Source: Ignavibacteria bacterium (GTDB taxonomy: Bacteria; Bacteroidota; Ignavibacteria; Ignavibacteriales; Ignavibacteriaceae). From it: DNA of 12,423 bases. Below are positions 5,743 to 12,423 of this stretch, in pieces (the first letter of the stretch is position 1; every line of letters starts with the position of its first letter). The notes below the pieces were generated by a model. It saw only the letters and a program-made list of their open reading frames with translations, was not told the origin of the DNA and did no database searches. Both the position numbers and the translations under genes were made by a program. The stretch lies in assembly GCA_029863735.1 (NCBI GenBank), contig JAOTUT010000020.1:1-12423 (forward strand), in the 5' to 3' direction.

Positions 5743-7317
5743 TCACTTCAGCAGAATCATCTTCTTGGTTTGTGAAAACGAACCAGAAGTTAAAGTATAG
5801 AAATAATTTCCGCTTGGAAGATTTGTTGCATTCCAGATTACCTCATAATTGCCTGCCGGCTTTTCTTCGCTAATGAGAGTTGTTACTTCATTACCTAGGA
5901 CGTCATAAACTTTAAGCAATGCAAAAGCAGATGATGGAATTGAAAATGATATTTTTGTTGTTGGATTAAATGGATTAGGATAGTTTTGTTCAAGATAAAA
6001 TCTCTCCGGCGCATCGTTGGAAACTTCTTCATTATTTGTGGGGATAAGTTGTGAGTACTTAATTACGGAATAATAGAACTGTCCTACTGCGTACAAATTC
6101 AAATCATTATCGAATGCAAGCCCCTTTCCGATTCCCGCATATTGATTAACTCCTGCAATCCAGCCATTGCTCCCATCTGAATTATATCTCACGGTTTCCA
6201 GTCCATGATATGTGGTTCCGCCAGATACCACACCCACATTTCCTGTAATATATATCTCGTCCTCTGGTCCGGTCAAGGCAAAGTAAGGATACTCTTCCCA
6301 GGATTGATTTAATTTAAATCTGTTATACCATAAAAGGTTTCCGGAAGAATCGAATTTGGTTGTAAGCCAGCCAAGAAACGCTCCGGGCAAATCGCCATAA
6401 CCAGTGATAAATATATTTGATTGAGAATCAATATTTATAAGCTTTCCGTATTCAGAACCACCAAAGTCATAAAACTTTTGCCAGAGCAGATTACCAGAAT
6501 AATCATACTTTATTAGCCTGATATCATTTCCGGTTCCAGTATTAACATCATAGTATGAGCCTGTAATAAAAATTCCACCAGTATTATCAACTCTAATACT
6601 CTGTCCCGGTGTTCCGGTTTCCTCTCTTACCCATTGGCGTTCACCGTTGGTGTTATACATTACCGTAATTAATCCTCCGCTCAAACCGGTACCAGTAATA
6701 AAAAGGTTGTTCGATTGATCTAATTCCATGCTTGTTGGTGTATGAAATCCACCATTTTGATCAAATGTATCAAACCATAACTGAGTTCCGTCGGGGGCAT
6801 ATTTAACAGTTACAAAATCATATGTTACTGTGTATTGCCATGCTCTTCCCGTTACATAAATATTACCGAACTGATCAACGATTGAACGAATTGCAAAAGC
6901 CCAGGTTCCTTGAATTAATTTATCCCATAGCAAGTTTCCATTATTATCATATTTTAATGTAAGCAGCCCTGACTCAACAGGATTACTGCTGATTGTACGT
7001 GGATATCCAGTTACAATAATATTACCGGCTGGATCTACTGATAACCACGATGCAGCCACGCCAAGATTAGGAACAGAATAAAATCTCTCCCAGATTAGGG
7101 TTCCGTTTGTGTCGTACTTCGTGGTAATAATCTTAGTGAAATCACCAGCATGACCAGTAACAACAATATTATCATCATTATCTATCCCGATCATTACACC
7201 AACCGGGAAACCGTTAAAAATATTTAATACCCACTCAGTAGTTACTTGTTGGGACTCTGTGAACTGAAAATGATACCCAAAGAGGACTACTATAGTAGCA
7301 ACAATGATTCTGTTCAT
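5743..7317 (-). CDS. SBBP-type beta-propeller repeat protein with type IX secretion domain
   Basis: 524 residues. A signal peptide (about 1-23) leads to eight repeats of roughly 50 residues whose cores read NIVVTG, NIIVTG, NIYVTG, NLFITG, GIFITG, NIFITG, EIYITG and NLYAVG (starting at about 50, 99, 152, 204, 248, 301, 354 and 407), each preceded by a KYDxNGxLLW-like strand. This is the SBBP / delta-60 type seen in secreted propellers. A linker (EEVSNDAPERF) joins the type IX sorting domain at about 440-524: LEQNYPNPFNPTTKISFSIP, VYDVLGNEV, LPSGNYFYTL, QTKKMILLK. The protein should be exported by Sec then Por and shown at the surface; ligand unknown. AGGTGA lies 9 bases before the ATG. It is monocistronic, with repeat copy C as its 3' end. 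Confidence 0.9.
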   Translation of the reverse strand: MNRIIVATIVVLFGYHFQFTESQQVTTEWVLNIFNGFPVGVMIGIDNDDNIVVTGHAGDFTKIITTKYDTNGTLIWERFYSVPNLGVAASWLSVDPAGNIIVTGYPRTISSNPVESGLLTLKYDNNGNLLWDKLIQGTWAFAIRSIVDQFGNIYVTGRAWQYTVTYDFVTVKYAPDGTQLWFDTFDQNGGFHTPTSMELDQSNNLFITGTGLSGGLITVMYNTNGERQWVREETGTPGQSIRVDNTGGIFITGSYYDVNTGTGNDIRLIKYDYSGNLLWQKFYDFGGSEYGKLINIDSQSNIFITGYGDLPGAFLGWLTTKFDSSGNLLWYNRFKLNQSWEEYPYFALTGPEDEIYITGNVGVVSGGTTYHGLETVRYNSDGSNGWIAGVNQYAGIGKGLAFDNDLNLYAVGQFYYSVIKYSQLIPTNNEEVSNDAPERFYLEQNYPNPFNPTTKISFSIPSSAFALLKVYDVLGNEVTTLISEEKPAGNYEVIWNATNLPSGNYFYTLTSGSFSQTKKMILLK

Positions 7318-7638
7318 ATTATTTATTCACCTATTAATTTTAGATTTTATTTACCATTAAAAAATCTTTGTTCTAATTGAAGACTTTTGTCTATTAGAAA
7401 TTCAGATTATCAATACTAGTGTTTCGAAAAGGAAAAAAAAGGACATTGCAAAGCTTAAATAGATCTTTTCAACACCCCTTATAAAAGCATATTAGTAATT
7501 CATTGTTGTTAAACATCAAGAATTTATTGATGAAAAACAAAAGGCATTCAGTTGTTAGAAACAATCAAAATTTTAATAAATAAAGATTAAGACCACGATA
7601 TTATATCGAAAATGATAAAATGAATATAAAGATAAGCT
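7318..7638. other. Intergenic region without a gene
   Basis: About 320 AT-rich bases upstream of the propeller gene. I see no ORF with a convincing start, no long hairpin and no RNA gene. The minus-strand promoter of the propeller gene should be here, but no clear boxes were found. Confidence 0.5.
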
Positions 7639-7761
7639 GAGGTATTGATTGGCAAGAGGTAATAAGCAAGAAGTAAAATTAAAGGCGAGCTTATGGCTCG
7701 CCCTTTTAATGAATAGATTCTTCGTTAGACTCAGAATGACATTAAATCATTTCAGCAGGAT
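7639..7761 (-). repeat. Composite repeat, copy D (partial) with cargo-tail scar
   Basis: It starts with GAGGTATTGATT, shared with copy F, then a diverged A/G-rich tract, the GGCGAGC/GCTCGCC hairpin, ATAGATTCTTCG, and CTCAGAATGACATTAAATCA. The CCCGAA hairpin is missing. On the minus strand, bases 7761-7747 read I-L-L-K-stop, the last codons of a type IX cargo gene, although the gene upstream is not one. Confidence 0.75.
7684..7702. terminator. Hairpin of repeat copy D, probable terminator of the 7762-8325 gene
   Basis: GGCGAGC (7684-7690) pairs with GCTCGCC (7696-7702) around TTATG. On the minus strand it is followed by TTTAATTTTAC, and on the plus strand by CTTTTAAT. Confidence 0.5.
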
Positions 7762-8325
7762 CTATTTTTTTATTTCATCAAGAATACCTTTGGCACCATC
7801 AACACTGCCGTGCAATGCATTTTTTACAGAGGTAAGTGTTTCGTCACCAATTTCTTTAGCTGCATCCATTGCTGCAATAATAGATTGTTTAGTAGCACCA
7901 ACAGTATCGCCGCCAACCTGCTTTACTCCATCTACTGCACCTTTTACAGATTCAACTGCAACGTCTGCAATGTTTAAGCCTAAATCCTTTGCACTTAAAA
8001 TGGCTTGCGAAACAATTCCTGTAACTGCATCGTGCTCGTTAACACCGCTCTTCATTGCACCCTGTATTGCTCCGTTTGCAACACCCTTAACAGACTTTAC
8101 TACTGTTATTCCCAGTTCTGAAACTCCTGATAATGCACCGCTAATAATTGAAGCAGGTACGTGAATACTTGTGCCAATAAGCTCGCCTGCACCTTTTAAG
8201 GTTGTTACCGTAACATCTTTCACTACAGTTATTCCCGCACTTCCAATATCGGCAGATCCCTTTAAAGCACCGGTTACACCACCCTTTACTCCATTAACTA
8301 CTTGTGACAATAATTTAAAAGCCAT
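7762..8325 (-). CDS. Gly/Val/Ala/Lys-rich amphipathic repeat protein, unknown function
   Basis: 187 residues from the ATG at 8325; a longer in-frame start exists at 8361, but AAGGAGG sits 4 bases before 8325 and settles the choice. The protein has no signal peptide and no strong membrane helix. It is built of degenerate repeats of small residues with regular Lys: VVNGVKGGVTGALKG near the start, VVKSVKGVANGAIQGAMKSG in the middle, AVESVKGAVDGVKQVGGD later, and SVKNALHGSVDGAKG near the end. GITVV(K) occurs twice. Such patterns suggest long amphipathic helices that coat a surface (membrane, storage granule) or act like LEA or phasin-type stress proteins; I do not recognise a named family. A sigma-70-like promoter lies upstream. 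Ten proline-poor helical segments may be present; the exact period needs computation. Confidence 0.75.
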   Translation of the reverse strand: MAFKLLSQVVNGVKGGVTGALKGSADIGSAGITVVKDVTVTTLKGAGELIGTSIHVPASIISGALSGVSELGITVVKSVKGVANGAIQGAMKSGVNEHDAVTGIVSQAILSAKDLGLNIADVAVESVKGAVDGVKQVGGDTVGATKQSIIAAMDAAKEIGDETLTSVKNALHGSVDGAKGILDEIKK

Positions 8326-8375
8326 AGATCCTCCTTTTTTTATTAGTTTTACTTTAAGCATCTCTATTTTGAAAT

Positions 8376-8404
8376 AATATAACCAATTAAAGATTAATTG
8401 TAAA
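8376..8404 (-). promoter_or_regulatory. Sigma-70-like promoter of the amphipathic repeat gene
   Basis: On the minus strand TTTACA (8404-8399) and TATATT (8381-8376) are separated by exactly 17 bases, each one base off the classical consensus. The -10 box lies 50 bases before the ATG at 8325, downstream of which AAGGAGG is well placed. Confidence 0.55.
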
Positions 8405-8512
8405 CTAAATGCGAATGAAATTTTCTAAATAGTAATGTTTTTTATATTTTATTACAAATTAATAAGAACCTTAACCTAAATAATGATGTCAAATTAGTCT
8501 TTTTGTTAAATA

Positions 8513-9139
8513 ATGAGTGATCCGTTGATTATAGCCGCAACAGTTTTTATTCTTCTTTGCGTAATATTTTTATTTGCATTTTTTACCTCATTAAGAAAAA
8601 AAAGGTTTTTCGGTGCAGTTAGAAATTTTACCTTTGCAGTTCTAATGCTGACTCTATCATTATTATTTGGGACAATCAGCATTTCGATACAGGGTTACAA
8701 TGCTCTCACAAGAGAAGAATTAGCCGCAACAGTAGAAATCTTTCCAGTCAGCAAGCAAATATTTATGGCTCGTATTACTTTTACTGATAGTTCTGAAAAA
8801 CAATTTAAGCTTGAGGGTGATGAATTTTATATTGATGCACATATTCTAAAATGGAAATCACTGGCAAATCTTTTGGGTCTGCATACCTTCTATGAATTAG
8901 ACAGGATAGCAGGCAGGTATACTGATATTGAAGATGAAACCAATAAAAATCGAACGGTCTATTCAGTTGCAGAAGATAAACTAATTGATGCTTTCGATTT
9001 GTGTCTTAAATATCCTTTCCTTTCATTTTTAGTAGACGCTGAATATGGTTCGGCGTCTTTTGTTACCACCAATGCACACAAAAATTTAAAGATAATGGTC
9101 TCCACAACAGGTTTGTTGATTAGAGATGAGGAAAAATGA
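8513..9139 (+). CDS. Conserved two-helix membrane protein of unknown function
   Basis: 208 residues with two N-terminal membrane helices (about 4-26, PLIIAATVFILLCVIFLFAF; about 38-60, FTFAVLMLTLSLLFGTISIS) separated by a short basic loop (SLRKKRFFGAVR), then a soluble C-terminal part of about 145 residues with mixed strands (ATVEIFPVSKQIFMARITF, FYIDAHILKWKSLANLLGL, FYELDRIAGRY). The basic loop predicts a cytoplasmic hairpin turn and a periplasmic C-terminal domain. Similar proteins are sometimes labelled as efflux-related, but nothing here shows transport. No Shine-Dalgarno sequence is visible before the ATG. It ends 62 bases before the CorA-family gene on the same strand and may be co-transcribed with it. 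Confidence 0.65.
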   Translation: MSDPLIIAATVFILLCVIFLFAFFTSLRKKRFFGAVRNFTFAVLMLTLSLLFGTISISIQGYNALTREELAATVEIFPVSKQIFMARITFTDSSEKQFKLEGDEFYIDAHILKWKSLANLLGLHTFYELDRIAGRYTDIEDETNKNRTVYSVAEDKLIDAFDLCLKYPFLSFLVDAEYGSASFVTTNAHKNLKIMVSTTGLLIRDEEK

Positions 9140-9201
9140 ATTTTTCTGTACTGTATGTTTAAACTTATTTTTTATCGGACATAAGAGTTGAAGGATTAAT
9201 A

Positions 9202-10266
9202 ATGGCAAGATTTTTAAAGAAAAGAAATGATAATAAAGGGCTTGTTCCAGGCAGCCCAGTTTTCATTGGTAACAAAAAAGTTGATGAAATTAGAATCAGG
9301 ATTATTGATTATGATAAATCAAACCTGCACGAAGATGAATTAAAAAATATCTCGGATGGAACTGATTTTAAAGAAAAAAATACAGTTACCTGGATTAACA
9401 TTGATGGTCTTCACGATCCTGACTTGATGAAAGAAATTGCTGAAACTTTTGATTTGCATCCACTGCTGATTGAAGATATCATGAATACTGACCAAAGACC
9501 GAAATTACAGGAATCGGACAATAACTTGTTTTTAGTTTTAAAAATGCTTCGGTATAATGAAACAAATAGAACTATTATAGCCGAGCAACTAAGCTTAGTT
9601 ATAGGAAAAACATTCCTTTTAACATTTCAAGAGTTGCCCGGTGATGTATTTGAACCGGTAAGAGAACGGATAAGAAAGCAAAAGGGAAGAATAAGAGCTA
9701 CAAGCATAGATTACTTAGCTTATGCCTTAATTGATACAGTTGTAGATAATTATATATATATAATTGAAAGATTCGGTGAAAAAATCGAGGATATGGAAGA
9801 GGCAGTCCTGGGTAATCCCGAACCTTTTGTTATAGAACAGCTAAGTGAATACAGAAAAGAAATGAATTTCTTAAGAAAGAGTATACGTCCAGCCAAAGAA
9901 GCAATTACACATTTGTCAAAGTTAGATACCGATTTGATTAATAAGAATACAATTCCGTTTTTAAAGGACCTTGAAGACTTAATTATACAGGCATCTGAAG
10001 CAATAGATACCTACAGAGAAATGCTGTCCGATCAAATGAACTTATATAATTCAGCATTATCTAATAAGATGAATGATGTGATGAAAATACTGACAATCTT
10101 TGCAGCTATTTTTATTCCTCTGACTTTTATTGCTGGAATTTATGGAACCAATTTTGAATATCTTCCGGAACTTCATTTTAAATACAGCTACTTTATCTTT
10201 TGGGGAGTAATGGTTTTAGTTGCGGTTTCATTACTAATATTCTTTAAACGAAAAAAATGGTTTTAA
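9202..10266 (+). CDS. corA: CorA-family magnesium/cobalt transporter with GTN motif
   Basis: 354 residues, normal for CorA. A cytoplasmic alpha/beta domain (about 1-170, with WINIDGLHDPDLMKEIAETF and HPLLIEDIMNTDQRPKL, both typical) leads to the long stalk helix region (about 170-290, IEDMEEAVLG, LRKSIRPAKEAI, DLEDLIIQASEAIDTYREML) and two C-terminal membrane helices (about 292-313 and 328-348) with a basic tail KRKKWF. The family forms a pentameric inner-membrane channel for Mg2+, sometimes Co2+ or Ni2+. The selectivity loop normally reads YGMNF; here it is YGTNF (Gly315-Thr316-Asn317), followed by the usual EYLPEL acidic loop. AAGGA lies 6 bases before the ATG. The family is certain; the ion is not, given the changed signature. 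Confidence 0.92.
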   Translation: MARFLKKRNDNKGLVPGSPVFIGNKKVDEIRIRIIDYDKSNLHEDELKNISDGTDFKEKNTVTWINIDGLHDPDLMKEIAETFDLHPLLIEDIMNTDQRPKLQESDNNLFLVLKMLRYNETNRTIIAEQLSLVIGKTFLLTFQELPGDVFEPVRERIRKQKGRIRATSIDYLAYALIDTVVDNYIYIIERFGEKIEDMEEAVLGNPEPFVIEQLSEYRKEMNFLRKSIRPAKEAITHLSKLDTDLINKNTIPFLKDLEDLIIQASEAIDTYREMLSDQMNLYNSALSNKMNDVMKILTIFAAIFIPLTFIAGIYGTNFEYLPELHFKYSYFIFWGVMVLVAVSLLIFFKRKKWF

Positions 10267-10279
10267 TAAATTAATTATA

Positions 10280-10332
10280 GTTGCTCGCCCCTTAATGAAT
10301 AGGTTCTTCGTTACAATCAGAATGACTTAAAC
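10280..10332 (-). repeat. Composite repeat, copy E (partial)
   Basis: Begins with only the right half of the hairpin (GCTCGCCCCTT), then AATGAATAGGTTCTTCGTTA and TCAGAATGACTTAAAC, close to copy D, and ends on the TAA stop of the decayed type IX gene. The left hairpin arm is missing next to the CorA gene end. Confidence 0.65.
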
Positions 10333-10988
10333 TTACTTAAGAAGTATCATCTTTTTAGTATCAACAAAACTCTGTCCTGAGCCTGACGAAGGATTACCTG
10401 CTTGTAGTTTATAGAAGTAAATTCCGCTTGTTTGATTTGTAGCATCCCAATTGTAATTATAGGTGCCCGCATTTAACTCCTCAGAAACCAGCACAGCTAC
10501 ACTTTCTCCAAGCAGGTTAAATACTTCCAATGTTACAAATATTGTTTGAGGAAGAGAGAATTGAATTTTTGTGTTTGGGTTAAAAGGATTTGGATAATTC
10601 TGTAAAACCTCGAATTCTGTCGGTACTTAACCCGTTTCTCCCTCAGCAAAAGTTACTCTTCCATTGCTTGTATAAAGAATGGTGCCTGCGGTTCCAATTG
10701 CCCAGCCATTATTTGCATCGGTAAAATATATTGAGCTAAAATGTGAATTAGTCCCGCTATTTTGTGTCGTCCAGTTTGAACCGTCCAGTTAGCACCGCCA
10801 TCAGTAGTATGATGGACCATACCAAGATTTGGTGAAAAATTTCCACCGGCCGCCCAACCAGTTTGAGCATCAAAAAAGTATACGGAGTATAATGCTGATG
10901 TAACTCCACTTGTTTGAGATGACCATTGAGAAAACGTTACTTGTGACAAAGAAAGGAAGAAAAAACAGAAAATGAAAATTTACTTCAT
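10333..10988 (-). pseudogene. Decayed YCF48/BNR-like secreted protein with type IX C-terminal domain
   Basis: AGGAGG 4 bases before ATG (10988) and a readable signal peptide (M-K-stop-IFIFCFFFLSLSQVTFSQ) mark the start, but codon 3 is TAA (10982-10980). The frame continues with SALYSVYFFDAQTGWAAGG and HHTTDGGANWT, a YCF48/BNR-type repeat. A 14-base imperfect tandem duplication (10763-10776 with 10777-10790) then shifts the frame; in the new frame the text resumes as NWTTQNSGTNSHFSSIYFTD, ANNGWAIGTAGTILYT and RVTFAEGETG, followed by TAA (10629-10627) where Gln is expected, then VPTEFEVLQNYPNPFNPNTK and the rest of the sorting domain to TKKMILLK (10333). Only about one and a half propeller repeats are left, so an internal deletion is also likely. 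Not expected to make a functional protein. Confidence 0.85.
10372..10395 (-). repeat. Short dispersed repeat inserted in frame in the sorting domain
   Basis: Eight extra codons (NPSSGSGQ) split the usual LQAG-SFVDTKK junction. Their DNA, CCTTCGTCAGGCTCAGGACAG on the minus strand, has the look of the short intergenic repeats common in this group of bacteria. Confidence 0.55.
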
Positions 10989-11267
10989 ACTACCTCCTAC
11001 TAAAGAGTGAATATTAAAAGAATACTTCGTTAGAACAATCTGTAAGTAATCTCACGATGTTATTCAAAAATCTAACACTGCAATGCTAAATTGTATGAAA
11101 AGCGAAAAAACACTGTTTCTCATTAGATATTATTTTTTTCAAATCCAAGAAGTATCAATTTGTAATTAGCAACTAAAAAGTTTTTATAGCTTATTAAAAC
11201 AGTTTTAAGAAGATAATATTTTACTTAGAGTTACTGGAAAAAATAGTAATTACTATAAAGATTTTTT
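10989..11267. other. Intergenic region without a gene
   Basis: AT-rich stretch between the decayed type IX gene and repeat copy F. It carries the decayed gene's Shine-Dalgarno (10993-10998). I see no ORF, RNA gene or strong hairpin in the remainder. Confidence 0.45.
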
Positions 11268-11337
11268 GAGGTATTGATTAGTGGTTAGTAAGTTGTTTGA
11301 AGTAAATAGTAAGGGCGAATGGGTGGATTGCGCTTTT
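11268..11337 (-). repeat. Composite repeat, copy F (partial, degenerate)
   Basis: Starts GAGGTATTGATT like copy D, continues TTAGTAAGTTGTTTGAAG and AGTAAATAGTAAGGGCGA as in A and B, but the right arm is degenerate (ATTGCGCTTTT), so the hairpin pairs poorly. No cargo-gene tail follows it. Confidence 0.6.
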
Positions 11338-11414
11338 ATTCCTGAATATTTACTAAAAGTAACCTGCTTGATTTAAAACAAGTGATTATCAGCATTAAGT
11401 AATACACTTCTATC

Positions 11415-11442
11415 TTGCTTTTTTCGGATTACTTTATATATT
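11415..11442 (+). promoter_or_regulatory. Possible promoter of the YtxH gene
   Basis: TTGCTT (11415-11420) and TATATT (11437-11442) are spaced by 16 bases, about 40 bases before the start codon. The -35 box matches only four of six consensus positions. Confidence 0.35.
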
Positions 11443-11480
11443 AGGTGTAAATTAAGTTTAACAATAAAAGGAGGTGTGTT

Positions 11481-11741
11481 ATGGCAAATATTGACAGAGC
11501 AAGTGGCTTTTTACTGGGTATAATGGTCGGCAGTTTGATTGGTGGCATTACAGCTCTTCTTCTTGCACCAACAAGCGGAAAAAAATTAAGAAGAAAAATA
11601 TCAGACAAAGCAGAAGACATTTATGAGGATGCGCAGGAATATATTGAAACAGGAAAAGAGAAAGCTGACGAAATTTACCATGAGGGAAAGAAAAAAGTTT
11701 CTAACATAGTTGAAGACGCAAAAAAACTTGTAAAGTCCTAG
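11481..11741 (+). CDS. YtxH-family small membrane protein
   Basis: 86 residues. One N-terminal membrane helix (about 9-29, GFLLGIMVGSLIGGITALLLA) runs into the family signature LLAPTSGKKLRRKI, followed by a charged helical tail (DKAEDIYEDAQEYIETGKEK, then ADEIYHEGKKKVSNIVEDAK) with a heptad-like, amphipathic pattern. YtxH proteins are small, single-helix envelope proteins often induced by general stress; their molecular role is not settled. AAAGGAGG 6 bases before the ATG is the best ribosome site in the window, suggesting high expression. A 9-base-pair hairpin follows the stop. The gene is convergent with the bactofilin. Confidence 0.85.
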   Translation: MANIDRASGFLLGIMVGSLIGGITALLLAPTSGKKLRRKISDKAEDIYEDAQEYIETGKEKADEIYHEGKKKVSNIVEDAKKLVKS

Positions 11742-11749
11742 AATAACCG

Positions 11750-11775
11750 GGTGTCACGATTTTAAACGTGACACC
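11750..11775. terminator. Hairpin between the YtxH gene and the bactofilin gene
   Basis: GGTGTCACG (11750-11758) pairs perfectly with CGTGACACC (11767-11775), loop of 8 bases, followed by TCTTTG. It lies 8 bases past the YtxH stop and 26 bases from the bactofilin stop, so it may end both transcripts. Confidence 0.65.
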
Positions 11776-11801
11776 TCTTTGAACACAAATGAATTATTCT
11801 T

Positions 11802-12209
11802 TTACTTCTTAACTGTATCTTCAGGTTTAGGGCTTTCCGGTGTCATTTTAATATTTCCCGAATCGCCCATCTTGCAGTTACCATTAAAAACAGCTCCCGA
11901 TTCCACTGATATGGTTTTAGAAAAAACATCTCCCTGAAGATTTCCTTTGGCATCAAGAGTCAACTTTTCTTTTGCTCTTACAGTGCCTGTTACTTTTCCG
12001 CCAATGGTTATATTCTCGGCGTTAATTTGTCCGTTCACACTTCCATTTTCTCCTATAATGACTGTGCTCTGTGATGAAATATCTCCCTTTACTTCCCCAT
12101 CCAACCGGATGCTGCCGCTGCAGCTCAGCTTTCCCTCGATTTTAACTCCCTTACTGATAACTGTGGCTTCGTCTGAGTTTGCACCATCATATGAAGTACC
12201 TTTTAGCAT
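11802..12209 (-). CDS. Bactofilin (BacA/CcmA family)
   Basis: 135 residues. A short disordered N-terminus (MLKGTSYDGANSDEA) precedes the bactofilin beta-helix (about 16-110): TVISKGVKIEGKLSCSGSIR, LDGEVKGDI, STVIIGENGSVNGQI, ITIGGKVTGTVRAKEKLTL, AKGNLQGDVFSKTISVESGA, with Gly at regular strand turns, then a Pro/Lys-rich tail (SPKPEDTVKK). Bactofilins polymerise without nucleotide into membrane-associated filaments that organise cell-shape or envelope enzymes. Length is typical. AAGGAGA sits 8 bases before the ATG. It is monocistronic here; no peptidase M23 or other usual bactofilin partner is within the window on this strand. Confidence 0.92.
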   Translation of the reverse strand: MLKGTSYDGANSDEATVISKGVKIEGKLSCSGSIRLDGEVKGDISSQSTVIIGENGSVNGQINAENITIGGKVTGTVRAKEKLTLDAKGNLQGDVFSKTISVESGAVFNGNCKMGDSGNIKMTPESPKPEDTVKK

Positions 12210-12410
12210 TATATGTTTCTCCTTATGATTATTTAAGAACTTTTTTGAATTGTTCGTTGTTGAATATCTTTCCGCAAAATGTATGGAAGTAAGGTTATTT
12301 TATTTAGTCCAAAATTAACCCCTTTAATTATCAATTATTGTTTGGTGGTTAGAAAACTAATTTTTAGCTTAATGCACTTTCCCATAGTCCCGGTTGCATA
12401 AATAATTTTT

Positions 12411-12417
12411 AAGGAGG
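12411..12417 (+). promoter_or_regulatory. Ribosome binding site of a gene beyond the window edge
   Basis: AAGGAGG followed by AAAATT at the very end of the window is a near-ideal Shine-Dalgarno sequence with the start codon expected just past the edge. The gene would be divergent from the bactofilin gene and share its roughly 200-base upstream region. Confidence 0.5.
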
Positions 12418-12423
12418 AAAATT

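Noticed and set aside
8326..8361. Longer start of the amphipathic repeat protein at 8361
   Set aside because: The extra residues MLKVKLIKKGGS are encoded by the Shine-Dalgarno region itself; AAGGAGG is correctly spaced for 8325.
7649..8377. Plus-strand reading frames opposite the amphipathic repeat gene
   Set aside because: Antisense shadow of a low-complexity gene; Pro/Ser/Thr-rich text with no start signal.
1382..11337. The recurring palindromes as a CRISPR array
   Set aside because: Copies are kilobases apart, multi-modular and unequal, with no regular spacers or cas genes.
11947..12228. Plus-strand reading frame opposite the bactofilin
   Set aside because: Antisense shadow of a well-recognised beta-helix gene.
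1..12423. tRNA, rRNA or riboswitch genes
   Set aside because: No cloverleaf, rRNA-like block or known riboswitch core was recognised in the intergenic regions by eye.

Overview
The window looks like a chromosomal piece of an Ignavibacteria-type bacterium (Bacteroidota/Chlorobiota group). The base composition is AT-rich. Three loci end in the Por (type IX) secretion C-terminal domain with the NYPNPFNPxTxIxF signature and a TKKMxLLK tail that is typical of that lineage. Most genes code for exported or envelope proteins, and no ribosomal, central-metabolism, transposase, integrase, tRNA or CRISPR features were seen. The taxonomic call is inference from protein style, not from a marker gene.

Layout from left to right. 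(1) 103-788: a SIMPL-domain (DUF541) exported protein whose frame breaks exactly on a G GGA AAA heptamer. (2) 855-1220, minus: a small Bor-like lipoprotein. (3) 1548-4589, minus: a three-gene operon of two tandem paralogous fibre proteins (17-residue NTAxG repeats, peptidase S74 / endosialidase-type intramolecular chaperone, C-terminal coiled coil) followed by a very small type IX cargo protein whose start overlaps the preceding stop by 4 bases. (4) 4751-5062: gene remnants and a composite palindromic repeat. (5) 5172-5657: a surface-repeat (GLQxGxVN) protein. (6) 5743-7317, minus: an eight-repeat SBBP/beta-propeller protein with a type IX C-terminal domain. (7) 7762-8325, minus: a low-complexity Gly/Val/Ala/Lys amphipathic repeat protein. 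(8) 8513-10266: a two-helix membrane protein followed by a CorA-family metal transporter carrying GTN in place of GMN. (9) 10333-10988, minus: a decayed YCF48/BNR-like type IX protein with three separate lesions. (10) 11481-11741: a YtxH-family small membrane protein. (11) 11802-12209, minus: a bactofilin. The window ends on a strong Shine-Dalgarno sequence for a plus-strand gene beyond the edge.

Two themes stand out. First, the 1548-4589 operon looks like a cell-encoded, phage-tail-fibre-like surface display module: two secreted trimeric fibres of different repeat number plus a co-translated type IX cargo. Second, a composite palindromic repeat occurs in six full or partial copies, and five of them abut, in the same orientation, the last codons of type IX cargo genes or ghosts of those codons. 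The repeat and the 3' ends of cargo genes therefore appear to move, or be kept, together, which could help shuffle cargo domains onto a common secretion tail.
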